Shown: positions 16,810 to 25,152, counted from the stretch's first letter. The stretch is DNA of 37,535 nucleotides from Prevotella sp. (GCA_017619275.1 JAFZSR010000059.1:1-37535); one strand, 5' to 3'. Made by a program: numbers and translations. Notes: generated by a model from the letters alone, not told the origin.

Positions 16810-16932
16810 GTTTCTTCCCCAACAGCATTGGGGGATTGGCCTGAACAGGTGTTTACCAGACCGGTTAAATGGTTAATAATCAAAGGAGCCGACACCTGTT
16901 TCAGCTCCCCGCGCCCAGTCCTTGGGCGCAAA
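16810..16932 (-). promoter_or_regulatory. Structured rpsA 5' leader
   Basis: Four stems can be read: GCGCCCA/TGGGCGC (16911-16917 with 16923-16929), GGAGC/GCTCC (16885-16889 with 16904-16908), AACAGGTGT/ACACCTGTT (16844-16852 with 16892-16900) and CCCCAA/TTGGGG (16817-16822 with 16828-16833). The last sits just before the start codon. The second and third interleave, so they form a pseudoknot or are alternatives. S1 autoregulates its mRNA in E. coli; a similar role here is an inference. Confidence 0.6.
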
Positions 16933-16939
16933 GCGGCTG

Positions 16940-16947
16940 CAAAGTTA
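16940..16947 (-). promoter_or_regulatory. -7 box for rpsA
   Basis: TAACTTTG then GCA on the minus strand. It predicts a leader of about 125 nt. Confidence 0.65.
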
Positions 16948-17034
16948 CTCATATTTTATTGATAAAGCCGTTTCTCCATTGCCTTTCGTCAAATTATTAT
17001 GTTTATTTAACTAAATGGGTCTTTTTATTTGTTT

Positions 17035-17118
17035 AAATCGCGACGTAGTCTATATAAATCGTGACGCAGTTTATATAGATTACGACGTAGTTTATAAAAA
17101 CCACGACGTAGTCTGAAG
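17035..17118. repeat. Four tandem 21-bp repeats
   Basis: Four head-to-tail 21-bp units start at 17035, 17056, 17077 and 17098. Each has a conserved cgacgtagt-like core and an A/T-rich half. They lie in the 517-bp intergenic region between divergent rpsA and the MFS gene. The remainder of that region (17119-17278) shows nothing recognisable. Confidence 0.85.
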
Positions 17119-17278
17119 AATGTGTGCGTGTCTGGAGCATAAGTCCTGGCGCAGACAGTTTTTATCCGGATACCAATAAACTAAATTAGCATGTCAGCTT
17201 TTGGTTTGGGATGGTTTCGATGAGATGGAAAATGGTTAATTGTGGTTAAAGCAATGGGGAAGAATGAAATAGATATGC

Positions 17279-17286
17279 TAATTTTG
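17279..17286 (+). promoter_or_regulatory. -7 box for the MFS gene
   Basis: TAATTTTG followed by CA, 41 nt before the ATG at 17327. Confidence 0.55.
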
Positions 17287-17326
17287 CACATTCAAAGCGG
17301 AGGGTGCTCCTCTACAACACAACAAA

Positions 17327-18511
17327 ATGGATAGACTCTGGAATCGAAACTATTGTAAGGTGATGGCGGCCAATTTTGCGCTGTTCTTCGCCTTCTATAT
17401 CCTTACACCGCTGTTGCCGCTCTACCTGAGCGAGCATTTCGGTGCCACGAAGGATGTGATAGGATTGGTGCTGTCGGGTTACACGGCCACGACTTTGTTG
17501 TTTCGTCCGTTCAGTGGCTATTTTGTCGACTCTTTTCCGCGCAAGACGGTGCTCATGGTTTGCTTCATGGCTTTCTCCATTTTCTTTGCGGGTTATCTGG
17601 CAGCCTCCACACTGTTGCTCTTCACCGTGGTGCGCACGCTGCACGGAGGTCCCTTTGGGGCACTGACGGTGGCCAACAGCACTGTGGCCATCGACGTGTT
17701 GCCATCGAGCCGTCGCACCGAAGGCATCGGATACTATGGGTTGTCGAACAATCTTGCCATGGCTCTTGCTCCCACCGTGGGCATCTTCATCTATCGCTGG
17801 ACCCACAGCTTCGAGTTGCTGTTTTGGATAGCCCTTATCGTTGCCACTGGGGGGATGGTGGTTGATGCCACAGTGAAGATTCCGACAAAGGAACTGGTGT
17901 GCAACAAGAGCAAACTGTCGCTCGACCGTTTCTTCCTTCTGCGAGGCTGGCTACTTGGTGCCAACATGGTGGCTTTTGGCTTCTGTTTTGGCGTGTTGAG
18001 CAATTATTTGGCCATCTATAGCCAAGAAGTGATGGGTATCACCAGTGGTACGGGCACCTATTTCATGCTGTGCAGCATCGGGTTGATACTGAGTAGGCTT
18101 CAGGGGGCAAAGTCGCTGCGAAGGGGCAGACTGACACACCATGCTGCACAGGGAATGGTGATTTCGCTGGTGGGTTACGTTTTGTTTATCCTGCTGCCCA
18201 ATGCTGTTGGCTATTATGCCTCGGCCCTGCTCATCGGACTGGGCAACGGCCACATGTGGCCTGCCTTCCAGAACATGACCATCTGCGTGGCGAAGAGCAA
18301 TCAGCGTGGCACGGCCAATAGCACTATCCTCATCTCATGGGATATCGGCATGGGACTTGGCATCCTGCTTGGAGGCGTTGTTGCCGAGCATGCCAGCTAT
18401 GCGGCAGCCTTTTGGATGGTGGCTGCCGTCAATGCACTGGGCGTGCTGACGTTCTTCCTGTCAACACGTCGTTTCTTCAAAGAGAGAAACTTAGATGCCA
18501 GCGTGTACTAA
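17327..18511 (+). CDS. MFS transporter
   Basis: 394 aa with about 12 membrane segments. The loop between TM2 and TM3 carries RPFSGYFVDSFPRKTV, the MFS motif A position (G-x-x-x-D-x-x-x-R-K). A second signature is PTVGIFIYR after TM5. It resembles small-molecule or sugar efflux MFS proteins (YfcJ/arabinose-efflux type), but substrate cannot be told. It ends convergently with the kinase gene with a 4-bp overlap. Confidence 0.88.
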   Translation: MDRLWNRNYCKVMAANFALFFAFYILTPLLPLYLSEHFGATKDVIGLVLSGYTATTLLFRPFSGYFVDSFPRKTVLMVCFMAFSIFFAGYLAASTLLLFTVVRTLHGGPFGALTVANSTVAIDVLPSSRRTEGIGYYGLSNNLAMALAPTVGIFIYRWTHSFELLFWIALIVATGGMVVDATVKIPTKELVCNKSKLSLDRFFLLRGWLLGANMVAFGFCFGVLSNYLAIYSQEVMGITSGTGTYFMLCSIGLILSRLQGAKSLRRGRLTHHAAQGMVISLVGYVLFILLPNAVGYYASALLIGLGNGHMWPAFQNMTICVAKSNQRGTANSTILISWDIGMGLGILLGGVVAEHASYAAAFWMVAAVNALGVLTFFLSTRRFFKERNLDASVY

Positions 18512-19407
18512 CGTTGCGCCAAAGCATCGATGGGACTGCGCAATATCTGTCCCACGGCATAACCCTCGATGCTGGCAGCCTGCCGAAGTTGTTCTTGGAA
18601 ATAGAAAGCAATGCTGCCAACGGCTGCAATGGGCAGGTCGGGGCGATGATAGGGCACCAGGTTGTAGCAGATGAAGTTGCGGAAGTTTTGTACCACCAAA
18701 CTGTTTACCTCCGGCTTGTCGAGGTGGGCATGTGCGAAGGGGGCAAGCGAGGCCAGCCAGCGGTTGGCCATAGGTTGGCGGTACACACGGTCGATGACAT
18801 CCGAAAGGGTTACGGAAAACTCCCGTTCAAATAGTTCCCTTGCTCCAGTAAACAGTCTTTCTTTGTAAAGGGCGTTGAGCAGCATTCGTCCCAGCACGGC
18901 GCCACTGCCTTCGTCGCCCAGGATAAACCCCATAGGCGGCGTGTTCTGCACGATGCGCTGCCCGTCGTAGAGGCAGGAGTTGGCTCCTGTGCCCAGGATG
19001 CATGCCAGGCCCTCGTTGTGGCCAAAGAGTGCACGGGCGGCGCCCAACATGTCGCCGCGGGCTTGGATGCTGTGGGCCTCGGGGAACACGGTGGCGAGCA
19101 GACGTTCCATCTTGCCTTCCAGTTCGGGACGCACGCCGCTGCCATAGAACTGTATTGACTGCACATCGGCGGGCGTATGCTGTTCCTTTGCCAATTGTGG
19201 CAGCAGTTCGTGCTGCAGGATGGCAAGGATGGTGCCCTCGTCTTGGTGGAAGGGGTTGATGCCTTGTGTCGAAGCCCTGAAAGAGCCAAATGCCCAGTCG
19301 GTCTTGGTGCTGCCGCTGTCGGCAATGAGGAACCCACCCCCTGCCCCTCCCGTGCAGGAGGGGAGTTTAGTTACTTTTGCTGCCGTCTGCTCCATTGATT
19401 GTTCCAT
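18508..19407 (-). CDS. BadF/BadG-family N-acetylglucosamine kinase-like protein
   Basis: 299 aa. LIADSGSTKTDWAF (phosphate-1 loop of the actin/hexokinase ATPase fold), CILGTGANSCLYDG (adenosine/phosphate-2) and MGFILGDEGSGAVLG match the BadF/BadG/BcrA/BcrD family that includes human-type GlcNAc kinase. It would phosphorylate an amino sugar, in keeping with peptidoglycan recycling genes nearby. The first 27 or so residues are atypical: they are encoded by a repeat (TKLPSCTGGAGGG), and the family normally starts close to the ADSGSTKT motif. The N-terminus thus appears to have been built from a repeat insertion. Confidence 0.85.
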   Translation of the reverse strand: MEQSMEQTAAKVTKLPSCTGGAGGGFLIADSGSTKTDWAFGSFRASTQGINPFHQDEGTILAILQHELLPQLAKEQHTPADVQSIQFYGSGVRPELEGKMERLLATVFPEAHSIQARGDMLGAARALFGHNEGLACILGTGANSCLYDGQRIVQNTPPMGFILGDEGSGAVLGRMLLNALYKERLFTGARELFEREFSVTLSDVIDRVYRQPMANRWLASLAPFAHAHLDKPEVNSLVVQNFRNFICYNLVPYHRPDLPIAAVGSIAFYFQEQLRQAASIEGYAVGQILRSPIDALAQR

Positions 19408-19535
19408 TTGTTTGTCTATATAGCTTTCCTCCCGTGCGGGAGGGAAGTTTAGTTACTTTTGCTGCCGTCTGCTCCATTGATTGTTCCACTTGTTTGTCTA
19501 TATAGCTCCCCTCCCTTTCGGGAGGGGTTGGGGGT
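19330..19535. repeat. 82-bp direct duplication flanked by palindromic repeats
   Basis: The segment starting at 19365 is repeated at 19447 (gtttagttacttttgctgcc and onward, about 60 bp nearly identical), period 82. Each boundary has a CCTCCC-x-GGGAGG palindrome, at about 19345-19364, 19430-19446 and 19507-19527. The right-hand copy duplicates the start codon region of the kinase gene. Confidence 0.85.
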
Positions 19536-19544
19536 GGGTTAAGG

Positions 19545-20609
19545 CTATTGGCTCACCTGACGTATATACTTTTGGTAGCGGGCCCGAATCTTGTCGACAT
19601 AGTCGGCGGTTTCGTTGCCGCGCATATAGCCATGGCGCACCAATGTGTCTTGATAGTAGTGTGGGTCTTTCAGCCGCAGTACATATTCTCGCACGTCGTT
19701 CCATCGCTGTGGGTTGCGGTGGTCGCGCTCGGCCAGTCGCATGGCATCTTGAAGGTGGAGGATGCCCCCGTTGTAGCTGGCCAGCACCATGTTTTGTCGC
19801 TCTGTGCGGTCGTGGATGTAGTTGAACTCATGCTCCAGCTCGTGCAGGTAGCGGGTGGCGGCGGCAATGTTTTGTTCGGGGTCGTTGATTTGGTCGCGGG
19901 GCAGCCCCAAGTGGTCGGCAGTCTTGGGCATAATCTGCATCAGGCCCTTGGCTCCTGCCCACGAAACGGCATCTGGGTCGAAGGTCGACTCCTGATAGCA
20001 CTGCGCTGCCAGCAGTCGCCAGTCCCATCCGATGCCACGGCTGTAGCGCTTGAACAGTTCGTCGTAGTGGCTGATGACTCCGCGTCGCAACATGGGCGCA
20101 TGTACACGGCGGGTGACACGTGGCCGTGAGAACATCTGCCGCTCGGTAGCCTGCGCCTCGGTCAGCAACTGGGGCGTGTACCATTCTGTCAATGCTTTTT
20201 GCAGCGATGCCTTGCCCTCTCCCAACAGCCAGCCAGCCGTGAGCGAGTCGTCGTCCATTCGCATGGCCACCATGTCGGCATCGCCGGCTGCCAGCCGTTG
20301 CAGCAGCTCGGTGGTGTCGCGGCAGGTCTCCATCCTGAGCCTCACACCGAGATGGGTGGCAAAGCGTTGCGCCAGCAAGTACTGCACACCCAGATGGGCG
20401 CCTTGGAAGTCGTAGTAGGTGGTGGGGCCGGGTATGGTGAGCGCGATGAGTTCGCCAGCATGCTGAATCTGCTCTAAGTCGAAAACGTTGCCATCGCTGT
20501 CGGCAGTCTCGCCCTGCCAAGGCGGCAACATGGGGGCAGATTGCTTCGTGCAAGCAGCCCACGACAGTAGCATCGCAAAGAGAAAGGCGGTTGGTGTCAG
20601 TCGTCGCAT
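19545..20609 (-). CDS. MltF-like membrane-bound lytic transglycosylase
   Basis: 354 aa with a lipoprotein-like signal (SWAAC, Cys20). Residues about 40-160 are a shortened solute-binding-protein-like domain (GVQYLLAQRFATHLGVRLRM, AGDADMVAMRMDDD). Residues about 190-320 are an SLT lysozyme-like domain with AAQCYQESTFDP (catalytic Glu near 206), GAKGLMQIMP and LASYNGG. This order is that of MltF, which cleaves peptidoglycan to anhydromuropeptides. It acts at the inner face of the outer membrane. Its start overlaps folK by 13 bp. Confidence 0.9.
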   Translation of the reverse strand: MRRLTPTAFLFAMLLSWAACTKQSAPMLPPWQGETADSDGNVFDLEQIQHAGELIALTIPGPTTYYDFQGAHLGVQYLLAQRFATHLGVRLRMETCRDTTELLQRLAAGDADMVAMRMDDDSLTAGWLLGEGKASLQKALTEWYTPQLLTEAQATERQMFSRPRVTRRVHAPMLRRGVISHYDELFKRYSRGIGWDWRLLAAQCYQESTFDPDAVSWAGAKGLMQIMPKTADHLGLPRDQINDPEQNIAAATRYLHELEHEFNYIHDRTERQNMVLASYNGGILHLQDAMRLAERDHRNPQRWNDVREYVLRLKDPHYYQDTLVRHGYMRGNETADYVDKIRARYQKYIRQVSQ

Positions 20610-21064
20610 TGTAGTCGTTCCAGAAGGTGCTCAAAGGCCGTTGCATCCATGATTTCGCGCAGGGGGTCCATCACAAAGGGGCGGCTGGCCATGCGTGGAT
20701 GAGGGATGATGAGGTTGGGGGTGTTGATGTTGATGTCGTCGTAGAGCAGAATGTCGATGTCGATGGGGCGGTCGTGGTAGATGGTGTCGGCCGTTCGTTC
20801 GGTGGCGTGTTGGCGCCGTTTGCCCAGGTTTCGCTCTATGCGCTGTGCGGCTTTGAGCAGCTGTCGGGGAGTCAGCGTAGTTTGCACACACACCACGGCA
20901 TTGAGGAAGAGATGTTCCGACTCAAACGACCAGGGCGCCGTTTCATAATAAGCTGATTGGCGCACGATGTCGCCAATCAGCTTACCAATCATCTGGCAGG
21001 CTTGGTCGAGTGTCTCCCTTCGGTCGCCCAGGTTCGCTCCCAGCCCCAGATATGCTGTGTGCAT
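20597..21064 (-). CDS. folK: 2-amino-4-hydroxy-6-hydroxymethyldihydropteridine pyrophosphokinase
   Basis: 155 aa from ATG 21064; a GTG at 21073 is an alternative. YLGLGANLGDRRETLDQA, YETAPW, FLNAVV and RPIDIDILLYDD with IPHPRM are HPPK signature motifs, including the Asp pair binding Mg-ATP. It transfers pyrophosphate from ATP to the pterin in folate synthesis. It sits downstream of queA (22 bp) and overlaps the transglycosylase gene. Confidence 0.95.
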   Translation of the reverse strand: MHTAYLGLGANLGDRRETLDQACQMIGKLIGDIVRQSAYYETAPWSFESEHLFLNAVVCVQTTLTPRQLLKAAQRIERNLGKRRQHATERTADTIYHDRPIDIDILLYDDININTPNLIIPHPRMASRPFVMDPLREIMDATAFEHLLERLQCDD

Positions 21065-21085
21065 TCCTTCCACTGCCTCTGCTGT

Positions 21086-22228
21086 CTAATCGTCGAGAAT
21101 CAACATGCAGTCGCCATAGCAGCCGAACATGAAGTCGTTCTCCAGTGCTTTGTTATAGGCCTCAATGATGAGGTCGTAGCCACCGAATGCTGCAGTGAGC
21201 ATCATCATTGTCGACTCGGGATGATAGAAGTTGGCCATGAGGGCATCGGCCAGCCCAAATTCGTAGGGAGGGAAGATGAATTTGTTGGTCCAACCGTCAT
21301 ACTCCTTCAGCATGCCATCGGTGCCCACTGCACTCTCGGCGGCGCGAGCCGTGCTCACGCCCACCACGCACACCTTGTTGCCGGCGCGCTTGGCTTGGTT
21401 CACCACGTTACAGCATTCCTTGTCGACAATCATCTGCTCGGAGTTCATCTTGTGCTTCGTCAGGTCCTCCACCTCGATGGTGTCGAAGGCTCCGAGCGAG
21501 CAGTGCAGGGTGAGGAAAGCGTTCTGGAATCCACGGATTTCCATAATCTTCATCATCTCGCGACTGAAATGCAAACCTGTGGAAGGGGCGGTGACGGCTC
21601 CTTCGTGGCGTGCAAAGACGGTTTGGAAGTTCACCGTGTCGTCGTCCTCGGGTTCGCGGCGGTCGATGATATAGCGTGGCACAGGTGCCGAACCCAGCGC
21701 GAAAAGCTCACGCTTGAACTCATCGTGCGGACAGTCGTAGAGGAATCGCAGCGTACGGCCACGGCTGGTGGTGTTGTCGATGACCTCGGCCACCATGGGG
21801 CCGTCGCCGTCGAAGAACAGCTTGTTGCCGATACGTATCTTGCGGGCGGGTTCTACGAGCACATCCCACAGACGCAATTCTTTGTTGAGCTCGCGCAGCA
21901 GGAACACCTCTATCTTCGCGTCGGTCTTCTCCTTCGTGCCGAAGAGGCGGGCGGGGAACACGGCAGTGTCGTTGAAGAGGAAGGTGTCGCCCTCTTGGAA
22001 ATAGTCCACCACATTGCGGAAGGTAAGACCCTCGTCGGTGTCGTTGCCGTTGGCATCTTTTTGGAACAGGTCGATCTTCTCGCTCTTACGGTGCACTACC
22101 ATCAGCTTGCAGCGGTCGCGCTGATACACGCGCTCCACGGTGCCGTCTTCGTTTTCGAAGATTTTATGGGGCGGATAGAGTGCTATCTGCTCCTCGGGCA
22201 GTTTGAACTTGAATTGTGAAAGCTTCAT
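21086..22228 (-). CDS. queA: S-adenosylmethionine:tRNA ribosyltransferase-isomerase
   Basis: 380 aa, somewhat longer than the usual 340-360. LPEEQIALYPPHKI, FLFNDTAVFPARLFG, EVFLLREL, APSTGLHFS and the HPESTMMMLTAAFGGYDLI C-terminus match QueA, which makes epoxyqueuosine in tRNA by moving the SAM ribosyl group. The start ATG abuts the truB stop directly (22228/22229), so the two are co-translated. The other queuosine genes are not in this window. Confidence 0.96.
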   Translation of the reverse strand: MKLSQFKFKLPEEQIALYPPHKIFENEDGTVERVYQRDRCKLMVVHRKSEKIDLFQKDANGNDTDEGLTFRNVVDYFQEGDTFLFNDTAVFPARLFGTKEKTDAKIEVFLLRELNKELRLWDVLVEPARKIRIGNKLFFDGDGPMVAEVIDNTTSRGRTLRFLYDCPHDEFKRELFALGSAPVPRYIIDRREPEDDDTVNFQTVFARHEGAVTAPSTGLHFSREMMKIMEIRGFQNAFLTLHCSLGAFDTIEVEDLTKHKMNSEQMIVDKECCNVVNQAKRAGNKVCVVGVSTARAAESAVGTDGMLKEYDGWTNKFIFPPYEFGLADALMANFYHPESTMMMLTAAFGGYDLIIEAYNKALENDFMFGCYGDCMLILDD

Positions 22229-22954
22229 CTATGATATATTTTTCTGTTTCTGAGGAATCACGATGTCTTGCTGGTCGAGCCAGGCAGGAAACTCGTCGAG
22301 GGTGAGGCACTGCTCTATGCGCACGTCGCCCAACCGGGTGCGGCAGAGTGCCGTGAGGAAAGCACCGCTACCCAGTGCCTGTCCGATGTCGCGGGCCAAG
22401 GCCCTGATGTAGGTCCCTTTTCCGCATACCACGCGTATCGACATCTGCATCGTCTGTGGGTCGAAGTGTGTCAGTTCAATCTCGTCGATGCGCAGCTTCT
22501 TGGGTTTCAGCTCCACCGTCTTGCCTTTGCGCGCCAATTTGTAGGCCCGGTCGCCGCCAATGTTACAGGCCGAATATTCGGGCGGCACCTGCTCAATCTC
22601 GCCCACGAATCCTTGCAGCACCTGCTCGATGAGCGTCCGCGTGATGTGGCGGGTGGGGTAGGTCATATTCACCGTGTGCTCGCGGTCGTAGCTGGCCGTG
22701 GTGGCGCCCAGCTGCAGCGTAGCGGTGTATTCTTTCGTGGCATACTGCATCTGCTCAATCTGCTTGGTGGCCCGCCCTGTACACAGGATGAGCACCCCCG
22801 TGGCCAGGGGGTCGAGTGTACCGGCATGCCCCGTCTTTACCCGTTTCACGTGCAGTTTGCGCGAGATGAGGAAGCGGATATGTGCCAATGCCCCAAACGA
22901 CGACATGCCGTAGGGCTTGTTGATGCAGATGATTTCTCCTTCTTGGAAGTTCAT
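22229..22954 (-). CDS. truB: tRNA pseudouridine-55 synthase
   Basis: 241 aa. INKPYGMSSFGAL at the N-terminus, VKTGHAGTLDPLATGVL with the catalytic Asp, and CGKGTYIRALARDIGQALG are TruB motifs. It converts U55 of tRNA to pseudouridine. It lacks a long PUA extension, as expected for the shorter Bacteroidetes form. It is immediately downstream of uppP and upstream of queA. Confidence 0.96.
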   Translation of the reverse strand: MNFQEGEIICINKPYGMSSFGALAHIRFLISRKLHVKRVKTGHAGTLDPLATGVLILCTGRATKQIEQMQYATKEYTATLQLGATTASYDREHTVNMTYPTRHITRTLIEQVLQGFVGEIEQVPPEYSACNIGGDRAYKLARKGKTVELKPKKLRIDEIELTHFDPQTMQMSIRVVCGKGTYIRALARDIGQALGSGAFLTALCRTRLGDVRIEQCLTLDEFPAWLDQQDIVIPQKQKNIS

Positions 22955-23812
22955 TTAGTCAACCATTGCCAGTGAATGTCCCGTCAGCAGCAGGGCGATG
23001 ATGATGGCGCCCACGATGATGCGGTAGACACCGAAGGCCTTGAAGCCATACTTGGTGAGGAAGGAAACAAACCACTTCATGGCCAGCAGTGCCACCACGA
23101 AAGCCACGGCGCAGCCCAGCAGCAGCATGGCGATGTTGTGCGGGGTGGCCCATGCGGTGTCCTCCTTCAGCAGGTCGAGCAGGTCGAGCAGCGTGGCGCC
23201 GGCCATGGTGGGCACGGCCAGGAAGAACGAGAACTCGGCAGCACGCTTGCGGGTGAGGCCCTGCGTCATGCCGCCCACGATGGTGGCCATTGAGCGCGAC
23301 ACGCCGGGGATGACCGATATGCACTGGAACAGACCAATCTTGAAGGCCCGCTTCTCGTTCACCTTGTTCTCGTCGCTGCCCTTGTTGAACAACTTGTCGC
23401 AGAACAGCATGAACACACCGCCCACTACCAACATGATAGCTACGACAAGCACGCTGTCGAGCAGCCAGTCGAGCAGACCCGACTTCTTGGCCAGCAGTCC
23501 GATGATCACTGCGGGCAACACGCCCACGAGGAGCAGCCAGTAGAAGTAGTACTTATGCTTCAGCCGCTTCAGCAGTCCGCTACCTTCGGGGGCAGGAGTG
23601 TTGTCGAAACGGAAGAAGCGCTTCCAGTAGAGGCACACCACCGACAGGATGGCGCCAAACTGAATGATGAACGTGAAGGCATGCACGAAGGCATCGCCTT
23701 GGGGGATGCCCAGCATGTTCTGAGTAATGATCATGTGGCCGGTGGACGACACGGGCAGGAACTCTGTCAGTCCCTCCACGATGGCGATGATGATGGTTTC
23801 AAACCATGTCAT
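22955..23812 (-). CDS. uppP: Undecaprenyl-diphosphatase
   Basis: 285 aa, polytopic membrane protein. VEGLTEFLPVSSTGHMI contains the glutamate-rich catalytic motif, and IPGVSRSMATIVGGM the PGxSRS motif with the catalytic Arg. It dephosphorylates undecaprenyl pyrophosphate so that the lipid carrier can be reused in wall synthesis; the family gives bacitracin resistance. Its start overlaps the DUF3098 stop (ATGA). Confidence 0.96.
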   Translation of the reverse strand: MTWFETIIIAIVEGLTEFLPVSSTGHMIITQNMLGIPQGDAFVHAFTFIIQFGAILSVVCLYWKRFFRFDNTPAPEGSGLLKRLKHKYYFYWLLLVGVLPAVIIGLLAKKSGLLDWLLDSVLVVAIMLVVGGVFMLFCDKLFNKGSDENKVNEKRAFKIGLFQCISVIPGVSRSMATIVGGMTQGLTRKRAAEFSFFLAVPTMAGATLLDLLDLLKEDTAWATPHNIAMLLLGCAVAFVVALLAMKWFVSFLTKYGFKAFGVYRIIVGAIIIALLLTGHSLAMVD

Positions 23813-24054
23813 TTGGCTGTCCTCCCTTCTGTGTCTTTGGGTTTATGCACGATGGCATAGATGATCGACAAGAAGCCCACCAGACATACGATAGGGGCCA
23901 GCTTGATGCGGCGCGCGCTAAAGATGTCGGGATTGTAGGCCTCGTTGGTCGACGAGCCGCCGGCCATCAACAGGAAGCCGATAACCACCACCAGCATTCC
24001 CACGCCCAGCAGGATGAAATTCATCCGTCCGAAAGCAAAATTCTTTTCTTCCAT
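23809..24054 (-). CDS. DUF3098 small membrane protein
   Basis: 81 aa. FAFGRMNFILLGVGMLVVV and a second hydrophobic stretch (IKLAPIVCLVGFLSII) give two TM helices with a short polar loop (TNEAYNPDIFSARRI). This matches the DUF3098 family that sits between ftsX and uppP in Bacteroidetes. Function is unknown; position implies a division or envelope role. It overlaps uppP by 4 bp. Confidence 0.9.
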   Translation of the reverse strand: MEEKNFAFGRMNFILLGVGMLVVVIGFLLMAGGSSTNEAYNPDIFSARRIKLAPIVCLVGFLSIIYAIVHKPKDTEGRTAK

Positions 24055-24087
24055 ATTATATTTTTTTTATTTGTCCAATTTTATCGT

Positions 24088-24115
24088 CTATAGTTTACAG
24101 TCAGAAATCTATAGT
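24088..24115. repeat. Heptamer-register repeat at the ftsX 3' end
   Basis: ctatagt recurs 21 bp apart (24088 and 24109), with ttacagt and cagaaat between, giving a 7-bp register. It runs into the ftsX stop codon. Confidence 0.55.
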
Positions 24116-24993
24116 CAGTTCTTGTACAGCTCGCCCGCCGTCATGCGCAGGAACCTGTTCACCGAGAGCAGCGTGCAAACCAGCATGATGACGAAGCCGA
24201 ACACAAACACGGCCACGCCTGTGATGATCATCTCGGTGGTGCCTATCAGCTCCTCGCTGCCCGGCTGATAGTGGTAGAGCGTGTAGATGCAAGCTGCCAG
24301 CACAACGCACGCCAACAGCGAGGCCACCAGTCCGATAACGATGCTGCGCAGCAGGAACGGGCGTCGGATGAGCGACCACCGCGCACCCACCAGCTTCTGC
24401 GTGTGGATGGTGAAACGGCGGGCGAAGACGCCCAGCAGCACAGAGTTGGAGATGAGCGTATAGCTGACAATGATGAGCAACACCGACAGCACCAGCAGGA
24501 TGGTGCTGATGCGCTGCACGTTGTGGTTCACCTGGTCTATCTGGTCGGCCTGGTAGGCCACCTCTATCACGCGGTTGTCTTTCAGCAGCCGGTCGCTGAT
24601 GCGCCGCAGCGAGTCGCTGTTGGCATAGTCGCTCTTGATGCGCAGCTCTATCTCGGCCTGAAACGGGTTCACTCCGGCAAAGTCAACAGGGTTGGCACCC
24701 ATCTCGGCGGTCATTACGCGCAGGGCCTCCTCCTCGCTGATATATTTGGCCTCCCGGGTGTAGGGCTGTTGTTGTTGCTCGTTCAATAGGGCCTGACCGT
24801 CGGCAACGGAAATGGTGTCGCCCAGCACAAGGCTGATGCTCGTGTGCTCCTTTACGCTTTTCGACAGGTTGCGCGCCGTGAGAACCGACAGCACCACCAG
24901 ACCCAGCAGGATGAGCACCATTGTGGTGCTGATACACAAAGTCACGGCCTGCATACCTTGGTGGCGGCCGGTCACTTTTCGTCTTCTTTTCAT
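24115..24993 (-). CDS. ftsX: Cell division ABC permease FtsX
   Basis: 292 aa from the ATG at 24993 (MKRRRKVTG). The alternative ATG at 25017 lies at the predicted transcription start. TM1 (AVTLCISTTMVLILLGLVVL), an extracytoplasmic loop of about 100 residues with GANPVDFAGVNPFQAEIE, and three C-terminal TMs match FtsX. With FtsE (not in this window) it activates peptidoglycan hydrolases at the septum. It heads the leftward operon with a -7 box at 25026-25033. Confidence 0.94.
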   Translation of the reverse strand: MKRRRKVTGRHQGMQAVTLCISTTMVLILLGLVVLSVLTARNLSKSVKEHTSISLVLGDTISVADGQALLNEQQQQPYTREAKYISEEEALRVMTAEMGANPVDFAGVNPFQAEIELRIKSDYANSDSLRRISDRLLKDNRVIEVAYQADQIDQVNHNVQRISTILLVLSVLLIIVSYTLISNSVLLGVFARRFTIHTQKLVGARWSLIRRPFLLRSIVIGLVASLLACVVLAACIYTLYHYQPGSEELIGTTEMIITGVAVFVFGFVIMLVCTLLSVNRFLRMTAGELYKN

Positions 24994-25025
24994 TTGCAAA
25001 TGGGCATAATAAGCCAATTACCGTG

Positions 25026-25033
25026 CAAAGGTA
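25026..25033 (-). promoter_or_regulatory. -7 box for the ftsX operon
   Basis: TACCTTTG then GCA on the minus strand, 33 nt before the ATG at 24993. Confidence 0.65.
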
Positions 25034-25040
25034 GTGAAAA

Positions 25041-25149
25041 GTTGGGAGTTTGGAGTCAGAAGTTGACAGTTAATTCCCCACATTTAACCTTTTTTATCCT
25101 TTCTGCCGCAAAAAACTCTTAGCTCCCAACCGCTAACTCCTAACTTTTT
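25041..25149. repeat. Paired heptamer arrays in the ftsX/radical SAM divergent region
   Basis: Left array, 25041-25075: gttggga, gtttgga, gtcagaa, gttgaca, gttaatt. Right array, 25115-25149: actctta, gctccca, accgcta, actccta, acttttt. The right array is the approximate reverse complement of the left. Both promoters lie immediately outside the pair. Confidence 0.8.
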
Positions 25150-25152
25150 TCG

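Noticed and set aside
16940-17286. Origin of replication in the 500-bp A/T-rich gap with 21-bp iterons
   Set aside because: No dnaA, rep gene or DnaA-box cluster is visible; the region lies between rpsA and an MFS gene.
20957-22219. 420-codon open frame on the plus strand opposite queA and folK
   Set aside because: It mirrors clear QueA and FolK coding frames; the translation has no domain or signal. Long antisense frames are expected in this G/C-rich DNA.
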